Positions 32,065 through 39,822 are shown, numbered from the stretch's first letter. The stretch: DNA of 64,000 nucleotides from Gemmatirosa kalamazoonensis (GCF_000522985.1 NZ_CP007129.1:806001-870000); one strand, 5' to 3'. Program-made: numbers and translations. The notes: a model not told the origin generated them from the letters alone.

Positions 32065-32469
32065 TCACTGGACTGCGTTGATCATCTGGAACTCAGGCAG
32101 GACCTCCGCGGCGAACCGGCCGCCCGGGACGGCGACAACGAGGCCCGCCGCGACCGCCGCCACCGCCGCGCGCCAGCGGGACCGAGTGGCCCAACGCCGC
32201 GCCGCCCGGCGCCCGGCCCACCCGGCAGCCAGGGCCGGAGCGGATAGCGCGGCGAAATAGGCAGCGCCGGTCTGCCACCACGGGGCGAGCGCGCCGAGGC
32301 CGGCCGCGTGCGCCGCCGCCAACATCGCCACGCCAACCCCCGCGCTCAACACGCTGTGGGCGAACCAGGCACGTCGCCCGGCCCCACAGTACGTGAGCAC
32401 GATCGCGGCCCCGGCGAGGACCGCCGCCGCTGCCATGAGGCACCGCGCTTGCCAGAAGAAAGTCTCCAT
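32065..32469 (-). CDS. Membrane protein, paralogue of the gene at 44673
   Basis: 134 residues. Start placed at ATG 32469 (METFFWQ) because the paralogue begins METLVW. Shared features: about four membrane helices, a central PWWQTGA.Y.AALSAP motif and the C-terminal INAVQ. The two are clearly homologous but diverged. Family unknown. Confidence 0.65.
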   Translation of the reverse strand: METFFWQARCLMAAAAVLAGAAIVLTYCGAGRRAWFAHSVLSAGVGVAMLAAAHAAGLGALAPWWQTGAAYFAALSAPALAAGWAGRRAARRWATRSRWRAAVAAVAAGLVVAVPGGRFAAEVLPEFQMINAVQ

Positions 32470-32526
32470 ACTCGAGGGACGCGCGAGCGACATAACCGCC
32501 ACCACTCGCGCCGGCGCGTGTGAGCC

Positions 32527-32623
32527 GCCCAACGCCAGAGTTCACCTGCGGAGGCGCAGGGTTGGAACTATCCGGCCGTGAGGAGCGTTGCGCGCCTCCG
32601 TCAGGTGCAACGATTCGTTAGAC
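32527..32623 (-). repeat. attC site, class C
   Basis: 97 bp. R' GCCCAAC, R'' GTTAGAC. L-boxes TTCACCTG/CAGGTGCAA, stem GGAGGCGC/GCGCCTCC. Confidence 0.9.
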
Positions 32624-32923
32624 ATCCGATTCGGAAGTGCCTGCTTCGTCGGCGTCCGGCGCGATCAACCCGAACGCGTTCAAGCTCCCGAATCGTTCCC
32701 TGAGCCGCTGCTCCAAGCCGGCCAGCCCCAGCCCCGTCGGAGCGGCGTAGAGTACGTCGAGGACCTCGCCCTCGTCGATCGTCGGCAGAAGCCAGTTGAA
32801 CGTCACGGCATCGGGCCTGTCCAGCGGGCCGAGGACCCGCTCCAACTGCGCGATGAGGGCCGCCGCGAGGACCGGATCCTCCCAGCCCCGTGCCGGAATG
32901 CGGTCGTCGGGAGAGTCCGCCAT
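32618..32923 (-). CDS. Hypothetical protein
   Basis: 101 residues, acidic and soluble. VLAAALIAQLERVLGPLDRPDAVTFNWLLPTIDEGEVL and LGLAGLEQRLRERFGSL. No family recognised. Confidence 0.55.
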   Translation of the reverse strand: MADSPDDRIPARGWEDPVLAAALIAQLERVLGPLDRPDAVTFNWLLPTIDEGEVLDVLYAAPTGLGLAGLEQRLRERFGSLNAFGLIAPDADEAGTSESDV

Positions 32924-32946
32924 GCGTTACGAAGATGCGTGTGGAT

Positions 32947-33044
32947 GTCTAACGCTGGAGTTCAGCTGCGGAGCGGCGGGGCCGGAGCCATGCTGCCGGA
33001 GTGGGACGCCGCGCCGCTCCGTCAGCTGCAACGATTCGTTAGGC
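32947..33044 (-). repeat. attC site
   Basis: 98 bp. R' GTCTAAC, R'' GTTAGGC, class A, stem GGAGCGGC/GCCGCTCC. Confidence 0.9.
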
Positions 33045-33401
33045 AGCCGGCGGCGCAGGCTTCCCATCGGCGAAGGGCAGCCCGCCACACGAGACACCGC
33101 CTGGGCGGAAGTGAAGCACCGGCACCGGCGCGACCCCACAGCCTCGTGCCGCCGGCTGGCCGCCCACCTCGCACGCGAACTCGGCGACCACCGGCCGCGC
33201 CGGGTCGCGGGGTCGGACCACGACCGTAACCTCGCCGTCGGGAACTGCCAGCTCGAACGGCGTCTCGCCCACAACGGCCCGCATCTCGCCGCCGCGTGCG
33301 CCGCCGAGCACCAGGAGCGCGTCGAACGTCGCTGGTGCGCCGGCGCTTCGGATGCGGAGGGTCGCCCGCCAGCGATCCTCGGGGGCGGAAACGGGATCCA
33401 T
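33039..33401 (-). CDS. Hypothetical beta-rich protein
   Basis: 120 residues. RWRATLRIRSAGAPATFDALLVL, ELAVPDGEVTVVVRP and VPVLHFRPGG point to a beta-sandwich-like domain. No signal peptide seen. Family unknown. Confidence 0.55.
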   Translation of the reverse strand: MDPVSAPEDRWRATLRIRSAGAPATFDALLVLGGARGGEMRAVVGETPFELAVPDGEVTVVVRPRDPARPVVAEFACEVGGQPAARGCGVAPVPVLHFRPGGVSCGGLPFADGKPAPPAA

Positions 33402-33426
33402 GCTCGTCCTCAGATGTGTGTGGGAT

Positions 33427-33523
33427 GCCTAACGCTGGAGTTCAGCTGCGGAGCCGCGCGGTTGGAGCCGTGCGCCAGCGAGGGCCCCTGCGTGGCTCCG
33501 TCAGCTGCAACGATTCGTTAGGC
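33427..33523 (-). repeat. attC site
   Basis: 97 bp. R' GCCTAAC, R'' GTTAGGC, class A, stem GGAGCCGCG/CGTGGCTCC. The gene in the cassette to the right is on the opposite strand. Confidence 0.9.
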
Positions 33524-33626
33524 CGCCGGCGCGGGGCTCCGGACCGGCGGGGCCCGTTGATTCTTGCGCTCCACGCTAGTTTCCACCGGCGCGCCCGGTA
33601 GTACCAGCACCCGGAATTCGGCCTCA

Positions 33627-34094
33627 ATGACGCTCTGGCTCGACGCTGACGCCACCCCGCGCGACGTGAAGGACATCTGCCTGCGGGCGGCTGAGCGCCT
33701 GCGACTCGAGACGATCCTGGTCGCCAACCAGCGTGTGCCGCTGCCGCCGGGCTACGCGCACGTCTTGGCCGTGCGCGTGGAGGGCGGTCCCGACGCGGCC
33801 GACCGCTACATCGTCGAGCACGCGGCGCCAGGCGACGTGGCCGTGACCGCCGACATCCCGCTCGCCGCGCTGCTCGTGCCGAAGGGCGTCGCCGTCATCG
33901 ACCCGCGCGGCGAGGAGTACACCAGCGAGAGCGTCGGCGAGCGGCTCTCGGTGCGGAACTTCATGGACGGGCTCCGGGGCGCCGGGGTCGAGACGGGTGG
34001 GCACGCCGCCTACGGCCCGCGCGAGAAGCAGGCGTTCGCGAACACGCTGGACCGGGTGCTCACTCGGGCGCTCCGGCGGGGCGGAGCCCGGTAG
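33627..34094 (+). CDS. yaiI: YaiI/YqxD family (UPF0178, DUF188) protein, inverted in the array
   Basis: 155 residues from ATG 33627. [17 protein letters not shown] matches the family start (.I.VDAD.CP...), and [16 protein letters not shown] and [14 protein letters not shown] match the PIN-like core. A putative metal-dependent nuclease fold of unknown role. It is on the + strand: its start, not its stop, faces its attC, and its stop lies next to the R' of the neighbouring attC. It cannot be read from a promoter at the attI end and must have its own. Confidence 0.88.
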   Translation: MTLWLDADATPRDVKDICLRAAERLRLETILVANQRVPLPPGYAHVLAVRVEGGPDAADRYIVEHAAPGDVAVTADIPLAALLVPKGVAVIDPRGEEYTSESVGERLSVRNFMDGLRGAGVETGGHAAYGPREKQAFANTLDRVLTRALRRGGAR

Positions 34095-34096
34095 CG

Positions 34097-34192
34097 GCCT
34101 AACGCTGGAGTTCAGCTGCGGAGCCGCAGGGTTGGAGCTCTGGAGCTCGAGGAGCGCCGCGCGGCTCCGTCAGCTGCAACGATTCGTTAGGC
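34097..34192 (-). repeat. attC site
   Basis: 96 bp. R' GCCTAAC, R'' GTTAGGC, class A, stem GGAGCCGC/GCGGCTCC, loop GAGCTCTGGAGCTCGAGG. Same loop as the site at 42899. Confidence 0.9.
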
Positions 34193-34263
34193 CACCGGCG
34201 CGCGACTCGCCAGCCACGTGCCCGCTGTCGCCCGCTTGCTCGGGTGGCTAAGTTACCGGCGCT

Positions 34264-34554
34264 ATGCGACTTCGCGACAGACTACCCGAACTCCGCGACG
34301 AGATTCGCCGCGCCGCCGCGGAGAGCGGCGCGCGCGACGTCCGCGTGTTCGGCTCTGTAGCGCGCGGGGAGGAGCGAGACGATAGCGACGTGGACTTCCT
34401 CGTCGCCTTGGAGCCCGGTCGCTCCCTCCTCGACCTGGCCCGCCTAGAACTCCGGCTCGAGCGGCTCTTCGGCCGCCGGGTCGACGTCGTGACGGAAGCG
34501 GGGCTCCGGGAGCCCATCCGCGCAGCCGCGCTGCGCGACGCCATCGGTGTCTGA
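34264..34554 (+). CDS. mntA: MntA-type minimal nucleotidyltransferase antitoxin, copy 1
   Basis: 96 residues. Nucleotidyltransferase signature VFGSVARGEERDDSDVDFLV (GS.ARG...S.SD.D) at residues 29-48. In MntA-HepT modules this enzyme AMPylates the HEPN toxin and so neutralises it. It overlaps the next gene by 8 bp. The module is on the + strand, against the array direction, so it likely has its own promoter. Confidence 0.9.
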   Translation: MRLRDRLPELRDEIRRAAAESGARDVRVFGSVARGEERDDSDVDFLVALEPGRSLLDLARLELRLERLFGRRVDVVTEAGLREPIRAAALRDAIGV

Positions 34555-34906
34555 GCGCGGGCCCGCAGCTGCGCGGAACCGTCTCCGCCACATGGCGGAC
34601 GCCGCGGACGCGATCGCCGGCTATGTGGCGCGCGGGCGAGAGGCGTTTGACGCCGATCCGGCTGTCCGCGACGCGATCCTCTACCAGATCATCGTGCTCG
34701 GGGAGGCCGCCAAGGCGGCCCTCGCGGCGGACCCCGACCTTGAAGCCGCCCACCCCAGTGTGGACTGGTCGCCCGTGGCCCGCATGCGCGACCGGGTGGC
34801 GCACCACTACTGGGCGACCGACGGCGAGGTCGTCTGGGCCACGGCGCGCGACGCCGTGCCAGCCCTGCGGCGGGCGGTGGCAGCGGCGCTCGCGGCCGCG
34901 GGATGA
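34547..34906 (+). CDS. hepT: HepT-type HEPN ribonuclease toxin
   Basis: 119 residues. All-helical HEPN protein with active-site motif RDRVAHHYW (R-x4-H followed by Y). YQIIVLGEAAKAA is the usual HepT helix. Together with the overlapping MntA it forms a type VII toxin-antitoxin pair. This copy is intact, unlike the one at 43349. Confidence 0.9.
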   Translation: MSERGPAAARNRLRHMADAADAIAGYVARGREAFDADPAVRDAILYQIIVLGEAAKAALAADPDLEAAHPSVDWSPVARMRDRVAHHYWATDGEVVWATARDAVPALRRAVAAALAAAG

Positions 34907-34932
34907 CTCTGCGTTCCACGAACTTCGTGGTG

Positions 34933-35029
34933 GCCTAACGCTGGAGCTAAGCTGCGAAGGCGCGAGGCTGGAGCCATGCGCCGGGTCGGGACGATGCGCG
35001 CCTTCGTCAGCTTCAGCGATTCGTTAGAC
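34933..35029 (-). repeat. attC site, class D
   Basis: 97 bp. R' GCCTAAC, R'' GTTAGAC. L-boxes GCTAAGCTG/CAGCTTCAGC, stem GAAGGCGCG/GCGCGCCTTC. Repeated at 39918 and 43739. Confidence 0.9.
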
Positions 35030-35045
35030 AACGGCCTCGGTGATG

Positions 35046-35291
35046 TCAGCGAGGCGGCGGTCCGGGAGTCCACTCACTGAGGTCTCGCGGCGCCTGCGCT
35101 CCTCGCAGCAGGTCCCAGTCCGACCACCCGGTGACCTGGTCGCCCATGTCGCTCGCGGCTGCCTCGGGTGAGTGGTACGAGCCAAGCGGCATCTCGTCCC
35201 CGACACCGAGCCACCACCGGCCATCGCTGTTCGGCTGCGGCCGAATCCAGAACACGCCAACGGGTGTGCGATAGTGCCAGATGGTCGTCAT
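35046..35291 (-). CDS. Hypothetical protein, triplicated cassette copy 1
   Basis: 81 residues. TIWHYRTPVGVFWIRPQPNSDGRWWLGVGDEMPLGSYHSP: a tryptophan-rich start (six Trp in 81 residues) suggesting a small beta-domain. All three copies in the array encode the same protein. No family recognised. Confidence 0.65.
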   Translation of the reverse strand: MTTIWHYRTPVGVFWIRPQPNSDGRWWLGVGDEMPLGSYHSPEAAASDMGDQVTGWSDWDLLRGAQAPRDLSEWTPGPPPR

Positions 35292-35309
35292 TCGAAGATG
35301 GGTGTCGTT

Positions 35310-35407
35310 GTCTAACGCTAGAGTTCAGCTGCGGAGCCGCAGGGTTGGAGCCGGGCTGCCGGGTCGGGATGTTGCGCGGCTCCGCCAGCTGCAACGATTC
35401 GTTAGAC
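35310..35407 (-). repeat. attC site
   Basis: 98 bp. R' GTCTAAC, R'' GTTAGAC, class A, same as the site at 19602. Confidence 0.9.
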
Positions 35408-35716
35408 GCCGGCGCGCCGAATCAGCGGCGCGATCGCGAACAGCAGCGCTAAGGCAATCACTGCCGCGGCGGCCCAGCGCCAACCGGAACGACGCAGACG
35501 CTTGCCCCTCGCGGAAAGTAGCGCCCCCGGCGGCGGCACGTAGTCCCGGCTCAATGGCGCCCACCAACGGCCGGCACGGATGTTCGCGTGGTCAGCGTCC
35601 GAGAACCCCGCGTTCGTGTCCGCCCGCGCAAACTGAACCACGGCCGCCAGCCCAGACACACCCGCAATAGCGGCGAGGATGCCGGCAAGGACGATAAGGA
35701 TCGATCGAAAGCTCAC
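35402..35716 (-). CDS. Membrane protein, duplicated cassette copy 2
   Basis: 104 residues, the same protein as at 19694-20008: two membrane segments with a Trp/Pro-containing loop between. Near-identity of the DNA points to recent copying. Confidence 0.65.
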   Translation of the reverse strand: MSFRSILIVLAGILAAIAGVSGLAAVVQFARADTNAGFSDADHANIRAGRWWAPLSRDYVPPPGALLSARGKRLRRSGWRWAAAAVIALALLFAIAPLIRRAGV

Positions 35717-35743
35717 TCAGCTACTTGGCAATGGTGGTTGTGC

Positions 35744-35841
35744 GTCTAACGCTGGAATTAAGCTGCGAACGCGCAGGGCTGGAGCCGCGCTGCCGGCGAG
35801 GAGAGTTGCGCGCGTTCGTCAGCTTCAATGACTCGTTAGCT
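35744..35841 (-). repeat. attC site, class E
   Basis: 98 bp. R' GTCTAAC, R'' GTTAGCT. L-boxes ATTAAGCTG/CAGCTTCAAT, stem GAACGCGC/GCGCGTTC. Confidence 0.9.
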
Positions 35842-36399
35842 AGCAGGGGGATGGACTCTGCTCGTCACCCGCTGCTTGCGCTGCGCCCACGGGGGCCGGC
35901 GCTTCGGCCGCGCCTCCAACTCGAAGCCGGCCAGGATCGACCCGAACAGCACGCTGAGGGCGACCACGATGACCCACTCGACCGGGTCGCGTAGCGCGAA
36001 GTGGTGCCTCGGGTCGACCTCATCCCTGCTCAGGAGCGCGAACGCGGTGGCCATGTACACGGCGACGGCGAGCCACCACTTCACGTAGGTCCCCGGCCGG
36101 CCAACACGGCGGGGCGCCGTGCGGGCCAGCGACCACGCGGTGCCGCCGGCGAGGCCGGCCAGCCCGCCGACAATCGCGACCCACAGCGCCTGCAGCACGA
36201 ACTCCGGTCCCTTCACCAGCACGCCGATGGCGAGCAACGGCAGCAGCAGGATCGCGCGGCCGGCCATGAGCGCGTAGACGAAGAACGCGCCGTAGAACGG
36301 CGGGCGTGCCCACTCCGGCAGGCTCTCGACGTTCTTGAGGACCTCGTCGAGTCGCGATGGCGGCGGCTTCGGCTCCTGCTCCTGCTCTGTGTCGGTCAC
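35836..36399 (-). CDS. Integral membrane protein, 187 residues
   Basis: GTG start at 36399, giving an acidic soluble N-terminus (DTEQEQEPKPPPSRLDEVLKN) and about five membrane segments, including FFVYALMAGRAILLLPLLAIG and EWVIVVALSVLFGSILAGF. Basic C-terminus. Family unknown. Confidence 0.65.
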   Translation of the reverse strand: MTDTEQEQEPKPPPSRLDEVLKNVESLPEWARPPFYGAFFVYALMAGRAILLLPLLAIGVLVKGPEFVLQALWVAIVGGLAGLAGGTAWSLARTAPRRVGRPGTYVKWWLAVAVYMATAFALLSRDEVDPRHHFALRDPVEWVIVVALSVLFGSILAGFELEARPKRRPPWAQRKQRVTSRVHPPAS

Positions 36400-36414
36400 G
36401 GATGCTTGGTTGCT

Positions 36415-36511
36415 AGCTAACGCCGGAGTTCTGCTGCGAAGGCGCGAACGTGATCTGTGCTGCCGGTGCGGAGAGCTGCGCGCCTTCGTCAGCAGCAACG
36501 AATCGTTAGGC
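36415..36511 (-). repeat. attC site, class F
   Basis: 97 bp. R' AGCTAAC, R'' GTTAGGC. L-boxes TTCTGCTG/CAGCAGCAA, the only site of this class; stem GAAGGCGCG/GCGCGCCTTC. Confidence 0.9.
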
Positions 36512-36849
36512 TGCGGGATGACCGGCGCTGCCGCGCTCCGACAAGCGACAGCGGAAGGGTGCGGCGCCGCGCGCACCGCCGCCAGCGCCGCGCCGGGTTC
36601 GCGGGCATCGCGCCGCCGAGCGAGCCGCCGGCACCGGGCTCCGCCCCCGCGGCGCACCTCTCTCTCCCGCCACGCGCCGTCGCGTCCACAACCTGATGCC
36701 CGGGCGCGACGACCCGCGGCGCGCCGGCGGCGGCTCGACACCGCGCCACCGGCGTCGCGCCCAGCCGATCACCGCCGCTGCCCCCCGCCGGCCAGCGGCT
36801 CACGCGCTCCAATGCGCCGCACACGTGAGATGCGTGCATGGTCCACGCG
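36512..36849. other. Cassette without a convincing gene
   Basis: 338 bp with very high GC. Minus-strand frames are Arg/Ala/Pro-rich and do not look like protein. Shares GGTGCGGCGCCGCG, a preceding GCGACAGCGG-like stretch, and ACCTGATGCCCGGGCGCG with the gene-less cassette at 22740. A structured RNA or other non-coding role is possible. Confidence 0.5.
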
Positions 36850-36946
36850 GCCTAACGCTGGAGTTCAGCTGCGAAGGCGCGAACGTGATCTCGGCTGCCG
36901 GTGAGGGACGATGCGCGCCTTCGTCAGCTGCAACGATTCGTTGGGC
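36850..36946 (-). repeat. attC site
   Basis: 97 bp. R' GCCTAAC, R'' GTTGGGC, class A, stem GAAGGCGCG/GCGCGCCTTC. Confidence 0.9.
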
Positions 36947-37075
36947 GGCACGCGCTCGGGGGTCACAGCAGGCCACCAGGCCGAGCGACTCGGCGCTCCC
37001 ACCTGACCGGCGGATCCGTAGCGCGTGACGGGTGAGCGACTGTCTGGCTACGCGCATCCCCACGGCCGCGGACGA

Positions 37076-37393
37076 TCATCGCCGCGCGCGTCGCGATGCC
37101 AGTCTTGCCATCGTCTCAGCGGATGCTGGAAAACAGAACGCTGCTTTCTTGCGCGAGGGTCCCTCCCCGAACTCCGCATTGTAGTGCGGCCCCTTGGCGG
37201 GGTCGTCGTCAATGCGCAGGCGCCAGAACGGCTTCGACCTCGGGCTGACCCCGACTTCTGCTCCCTCGAAGGTTCCAAGCCGGCCAATCTCGACGTTGTG
37301 ATTGAGGCTGAAGTGCGCACCCTTCGCCTCTAGCCACGCAATCGCAGCATTGCGCGCCTGCTCGAGATGCTGATAACGGAAAATTTCCTCCAT
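37076..37393 (-). CDS. Hypothetical protein
   Basis: 105 residues, soluble. MEEIFRYQHLEQARNAAIAWLEAKG helix, then RLGTFEGAEVGVSP, DDDPAKGPHYNAEFG and a basic end. The KGPHYN motif recalls proteins that carry nuclease or toxin-immunity modules, but I cannot name a family. 36947-37075 between the stop and the attC is empty. Confidence 0.6.
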   Translation of the reverse strand: MEEIFRYQHLEQARNAAIAWLEAKGAHFSLNHNVEIGRLGTFEGAEVGVSPRSKPFWRLRIDDDPAKGPHYNAEFGEGPSRKKAAFCFPASAETMARLASRRARR

Positions 37394-37418
37394 CTCATCA
37401 CCTCCATGTTTGACGTCC

Positions 37419-37516
37419 GCCCAACGCTGGAGTTCAGCTGCGAGGCGGCAGGGTCGGAGCCATGCTGCCGGCGAGGAACGCCGCGCCGCCTCGTCAGCTG
37501 CAACGATTCGTTAGAC
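37419..37516 (-). repeat. attC site
   Basis: 98 bp. R' GCCCAAC, R'' GTTAGAC, class A, stem GAGGCGGC/GCCGCCTC. Confidence 0.9.
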
Positions 37517-37538
37517 CGCGGCTGCGTGAAGTGTGCGG

Positions 37539-37853
37539 TCAGGCGCTGTCCGTGACAACCACGCTGGTGACACGGCCGGCACGGGTCACGTCCACGACGC
37601 CCATGCCGTCGAGCGTGTGCGGGTTCGCCGGCACCGTCACGACGCGGAACCCGTCGGCGGTATGCTCCACCCGGAACACCCGCGACGGCAGCCGCGCCCC
37701 GCGGGCCAGCGTATCGAGCGCGACGCACACCGCCCGCGCACTGTCGCCCGCCGCGCGCGAGCAGTCCGCAGCCCGGCGCGCAGTCCGCCCGCAGGCCGCA
37801 GCCGCTCCGGCGAGCGTGAAGATGGTGAAGAGGATGGCGGCTCGTCCGACCAT
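37539..37853 (-). CDS. Secreted protein or lipoprotein, hypothetical
   Basis: 104 residues. N-terminal signal (ILFTIFTLAGAAAACG, possible lipid Cys at residue 21), a Cys-containing helix (ARRAADCSRAAGDSARAVCVALD) and a beta part ending GVVDVTRAGRVTSVVV. Function unknown. Confidence 0.6.
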   Translation of the reverse strand: MVGRAAILFTIFTLAGAAAACGRTARRAADCSRAAGDSARAVCVALDTLARGARLPSRVFRVEHTADGFRVVTVPANPHTLDGMGVVDVTRAGRVTSVVVTDSA

Positions 37854-37863
37854 GGATGTCGCG

Positions 37864-37960
37864 GGCTAACGCTGGAGTTAAGCTGCGAAGGCGCGGGCGT
37901 GATCCATGCCGCCGGGGAGGAGCGATGCGCGCCTTCGTCAGCTTCAACGATTCGTTAGCC
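37864..37960 (-). repeat. attC site, class B
   Basis: 97 bp. R' GGCTAAC, R'' GTTAGCC. L-boxes TTAAGCTG/CAGCTTCAA, stem GAAGGCGCG/GCGCGCCTTC. Confidence 0.9.
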
Positions 37961-38179
37961 AGCTCGGCGTAGGACTCGACGGCGCGCGATCGCAGCCGTG
38001 AGTCCGGGGCCAAGAGTGATGAATAGCAGAAGTGGCGCGTGCCACCAGCGCTCCCCGTCCCACGTACAACTCGGGTCAGCAGCGCACTGCATCTGCGGGC
38101 CAATATGGAAAAGGGCGTAGACCCCGGCGACAAGACCGAGGCCCCAGCATGCGGCGACGAAGAGGCGGCTGCGGACCAT
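37955..38179 (-). CDS. Very small membrane protein
   Basis: 74 residues with two membrane segments (RLFVAACWGLGLVAGVYALF and APLLLFITLGPGLTAAIA) and two Cys in the loop between. No family recognised. Confidence 0.55.
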   Translation of the reverse strand: MVRSRLFVAACWGLGLVAGVYALFHIGPQMQCAADPSCTWDGERWWHAPLLLFITLGPGLTAAIARRRVLRRAG

Positions 38180-38203
38180 GCTTAGAAATGATGCGTGCTA
38201 GCT

Positions 38204-38300
38204 GGCTAACGCTTGAGTTCAGCTGCGAAGGCGCAGGGCTGGAGCTGTGCATGCGGCTGGGCCGCTGCGCGCCTTCGTCAGCTGCAACGATTCGTTATGC
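38204..38300 (-). repeat. attC site
   Basis: 97 bp. R' GGCTAAC, R'' GTTATGC, class A, stem GAAGGCGC/GCGCCTTC. Confidence 0.9.
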
Positions 38301-38639
38301 CGCCGGCGTGCGGACCGGTGCTCCGTCATGCCACGCGTCCTCGAGCGGGCCGGCGCGTACGTCGGACACGCCCGGCTGTGCAGCGAGCCAGTCGAGGAGC
38401 GCGTCCCGCTGGGCCGGCGAAACCGTCCCACGCTCCGCGAGAGACGAGACGTACACGTCCCAGCACGTCCCGGTCCCGCCGCCGATTGCGAGGCCGAGCG
38501 CCTCGATCTGCGCGATGGCGGCATCCCAGAAGTCAAGCTGCTCGTCGTCGGACCAGTCCGCGGGCGTGCAAAACCCCAGTTCGAACCCGAGCTCCTGAAA
38601 TTCGCCGAGGCGATACTTCTTCCGCTGACGCTTGTTCAC
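38295..38639 (-). CDS. yggL: YggL family (DUF469) 50S-ribosome-binding protein
   Basis: 114 residues from GTG 38639. NKRQRKKYRLGEFQELGFEL is the YggL N-terminal signature, and LDFWDAAIAQIEALGLAIGGG with a later DWL.AQP segment completes the domain. YggL binds the large ribosomal subunit; a mobile copy could tune translation, which is inference. Confidence 0.88.
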   Translation of the reverse strand: MNKRQRKKYRLGEFQELGFELGFCTPADWSDDEQLDFWDAAIAQIEALGLAIGGGTGTCWDVYVSSLAERGTVSPAQRDALLDWLAAQPGVSDVRAGPLEDAWHDGAPVRTPAA

Positions 38640-38673
38640 GCGAGGTATCCAGGCCGTAAGAGTTTGGTGGTCG

Positions 38674-38769
38674 GCATAACGCTGGAGTTCAGCTGCGAGG
38701 GCGCGAGCGTGAATTATGCGGCCGCGAGGAGCGCTGCGCGCCCTCGCCAGCTGCAACGATTCGTTAGCC
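38674..38769 (-). repeat. attC site
   Basis: 96 bp. R' GCATAAC, R'' GTTAGCC, class A, stem GAGGGCGCG/GCGCGCCCTC. Same sequence as the site at 50073 except at R'. Confidence 0.9.
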
Positions 38770-39111
38770 GGCCCTCGAGGGTGCGTCGGGCTCGCGAAGC
38801 ACAGCACCCCGGCGCACCTCCTCCAGCAATTGGCGTTGGGCGGTGGCGTTCGCGTCGAACGCCACCCTCTGCGCCTCGGTGGCGAGCAGCGCCCGGAGCT
38901 TGACGTTGCGCTCGACCATCGAGCGGAGATCGCGCTCCCAACCATCTTCTCCCGGGGCCGGCGGCTCGCTCCGCGCGAGCACATCGGCGCGGATGACTGC
39001 CTCCGCGCCCTCCCGCTCGGCGTCGCTCAACGCCACGCCGCGGAAGAGCGCAGCGAGCGCGAAGTCGACCTGCTGGTCCGGCGTCGCCCGAATCTCGAGT
39101 ATCGGGGACAT
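38764..39111 (-). CDS. Hypothetical protein, duplicated cassette (internal copy)
   Basis: 115 residues from ATG 39111, with GGAGG eight bases upstream. Helical and acidic: LEIRATPDQQVDFALAAL, DLRSMVERNVKLRALLATEA. No family recognised. Its twin at 50163 is the cassette next to attI; the two proteins are essentially identical. Confidence 0.65.
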   Translation of the reverse strand: MSPILEIRATPDQQVDFALAALFRGVALSDAEREGAEAVIRADVLARSEPPAPGEDGWERDLRSMVERNVKLRALLATEAQRVAFDANATAQRQLLEEVRRGAVLREPDAPSRAG

Positions 39112-39149
39112 GGCGTTTCCTCCCAGAGTCTCTGTGAGCTTGCGCGTCC

Positions 39150-39246
39150 GGCTAACGCCGGAGTTAAGCTGCAAACGCGCGGGGTTGGGACTATGGATGC
39201 GGTTGGAGCGGTGCGCGCGTTTGTCAGCTTCAACGACTCGTTAGGC
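39150..39246 (-). repeat. attC site, class B
   Basis: 97 bp. R' GGCTAAC, R'' GTTAGGC. L-boxes TTAAGCTG/CAGCTTCAA, stem CAAACGCGC/GCGCGTTTG. Confidence 0.9.
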
Positions 39247-39247
39247 A

Positions 39248-39559
39248 TCAGCGCGCCGGCGGGCGCCAGGCGTCTAGGTCCTGTCGGTGATGGAGGCACG
39301 CGAGCACAACGATCTCGGCGCTCGTGACCCGGTACACGACGCTGTACGGGAACCGTCGGAGGAGGGCGCGCCGATCGCCGCTGCTGTCCGCGATCGCCTG
39401 GTACATCTCTGGGCGCTCGACAATGTGGGTCATCGTCGCGTCGAGGTCCGCTAGGAACCGGCGCCCCAATCCCGCCACGCGGGCCTCATACCACCCACGG
39501 GCCTCCCGAATCTCGGCCCGGGCGCCCGGCCGGAAGACCAGGCGCCGGCGCGGGCTCAC
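39248..39559 (-). CDS. parE: RelE/ParE family toxin
   Basis: 103 residues from GTG 39559. LVFRPGARAEIREARGWYE, RRFLADLDATMTHIVERP and the terminal RRFPYSVVYRVTSAEIVVLACLHHRQD are the ParE/RelE fold strands. It overlaps its antitoxin by 4 bp, so translation is coupled. ParE-type proteins poison gyrase; RelE types cut ribosome-bound mRNA. The sequence fits ParE better. Confidence 0.88.
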   Translation of the reverse strand: MSPRRRLVFRPGARAEIREARGWYEARVAGLGRRFLADLDATMTHIVERPEMYQAIADSSGDRRALLRRFPYSVVYRVTSAEIVVLACLHHRQDLDAWRPPAR

Positions 39560-39822
39560 CCCTCCCGCCCGGCAGCGCGCTCGGCGGCCGCCCGCTCGTC
39601 GGCCTCCTGGTCGGCGAATAGCTCCGCGCGGACGACGTCCCACGGGACCGCGCTCCCCGGGTCGCGCTCCTGCTCGGCGCGCCGCTCGGCGACAAGCGCG
39701 AGCTGCGCCGGCGTGAGCGGGAGCAGGTCGGGACGGGCCGCGAGCGAGGCCCAGAGCTCCTCGATGAGCTCGAGCCGCTCAGCCACGGTCAGCTGGGCGA
39801 TGTCGAAGGCGGGGCGGACCAT
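39556..39822 (-). CDS. Addiction module antitoxin (TIGR02574 type)
   Basis: 88 residues. LTVAERLELIEELWASLAARPDLLPLTPAQLALVAERRAE is the signature of putative addiction-module components found upstream of ParE-like toxins. Upstream 39823-39917 holds the likely promoter, though none is obvious. Confidence 0.85.
   Translation of the reverse strand: MVRPAFDIAQLTVAERLELIEELWASLAARPDLLPLTPAQLALVAERRAEQERDPGSAVPWDVVRAELFADQEADERAAAERAAGREG

Larger units (their letters stand above)
34097..35316. repeat. Duplicated two-cassette block D+C, copy 1
   Basis: MntA-HepT cassette plus the following 81-residue-protein cassette. The block recurs at 42899-44122 with the same order, differing by a 4-bp insertion in hepT and scattered substitutions. 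Confidence 0.88.
35310..35750. repeat. Duplicated cassette B, copy 2
   Basis: Matches 19602-20042 (offset 15708); no differences seen by eye up to the next R' core. Confidence 0.85.
38674..39156. repeat. Duplicated cassette E, internal copy
   Basis: One complete cassette matching 50073-50555 (offset 11399), with differences limited to a few bases (for example CTCGCG versus CTCCCG near 38794). Confidence 0.9.

Noticed and set aside
34231-34264. Promoter for MntA-HepT (TTGCTC, TAAGTT)
   Set aside because: The two boxes are only 7 bp apart, far from the usual 16-18, so I did not annotate a promoter.
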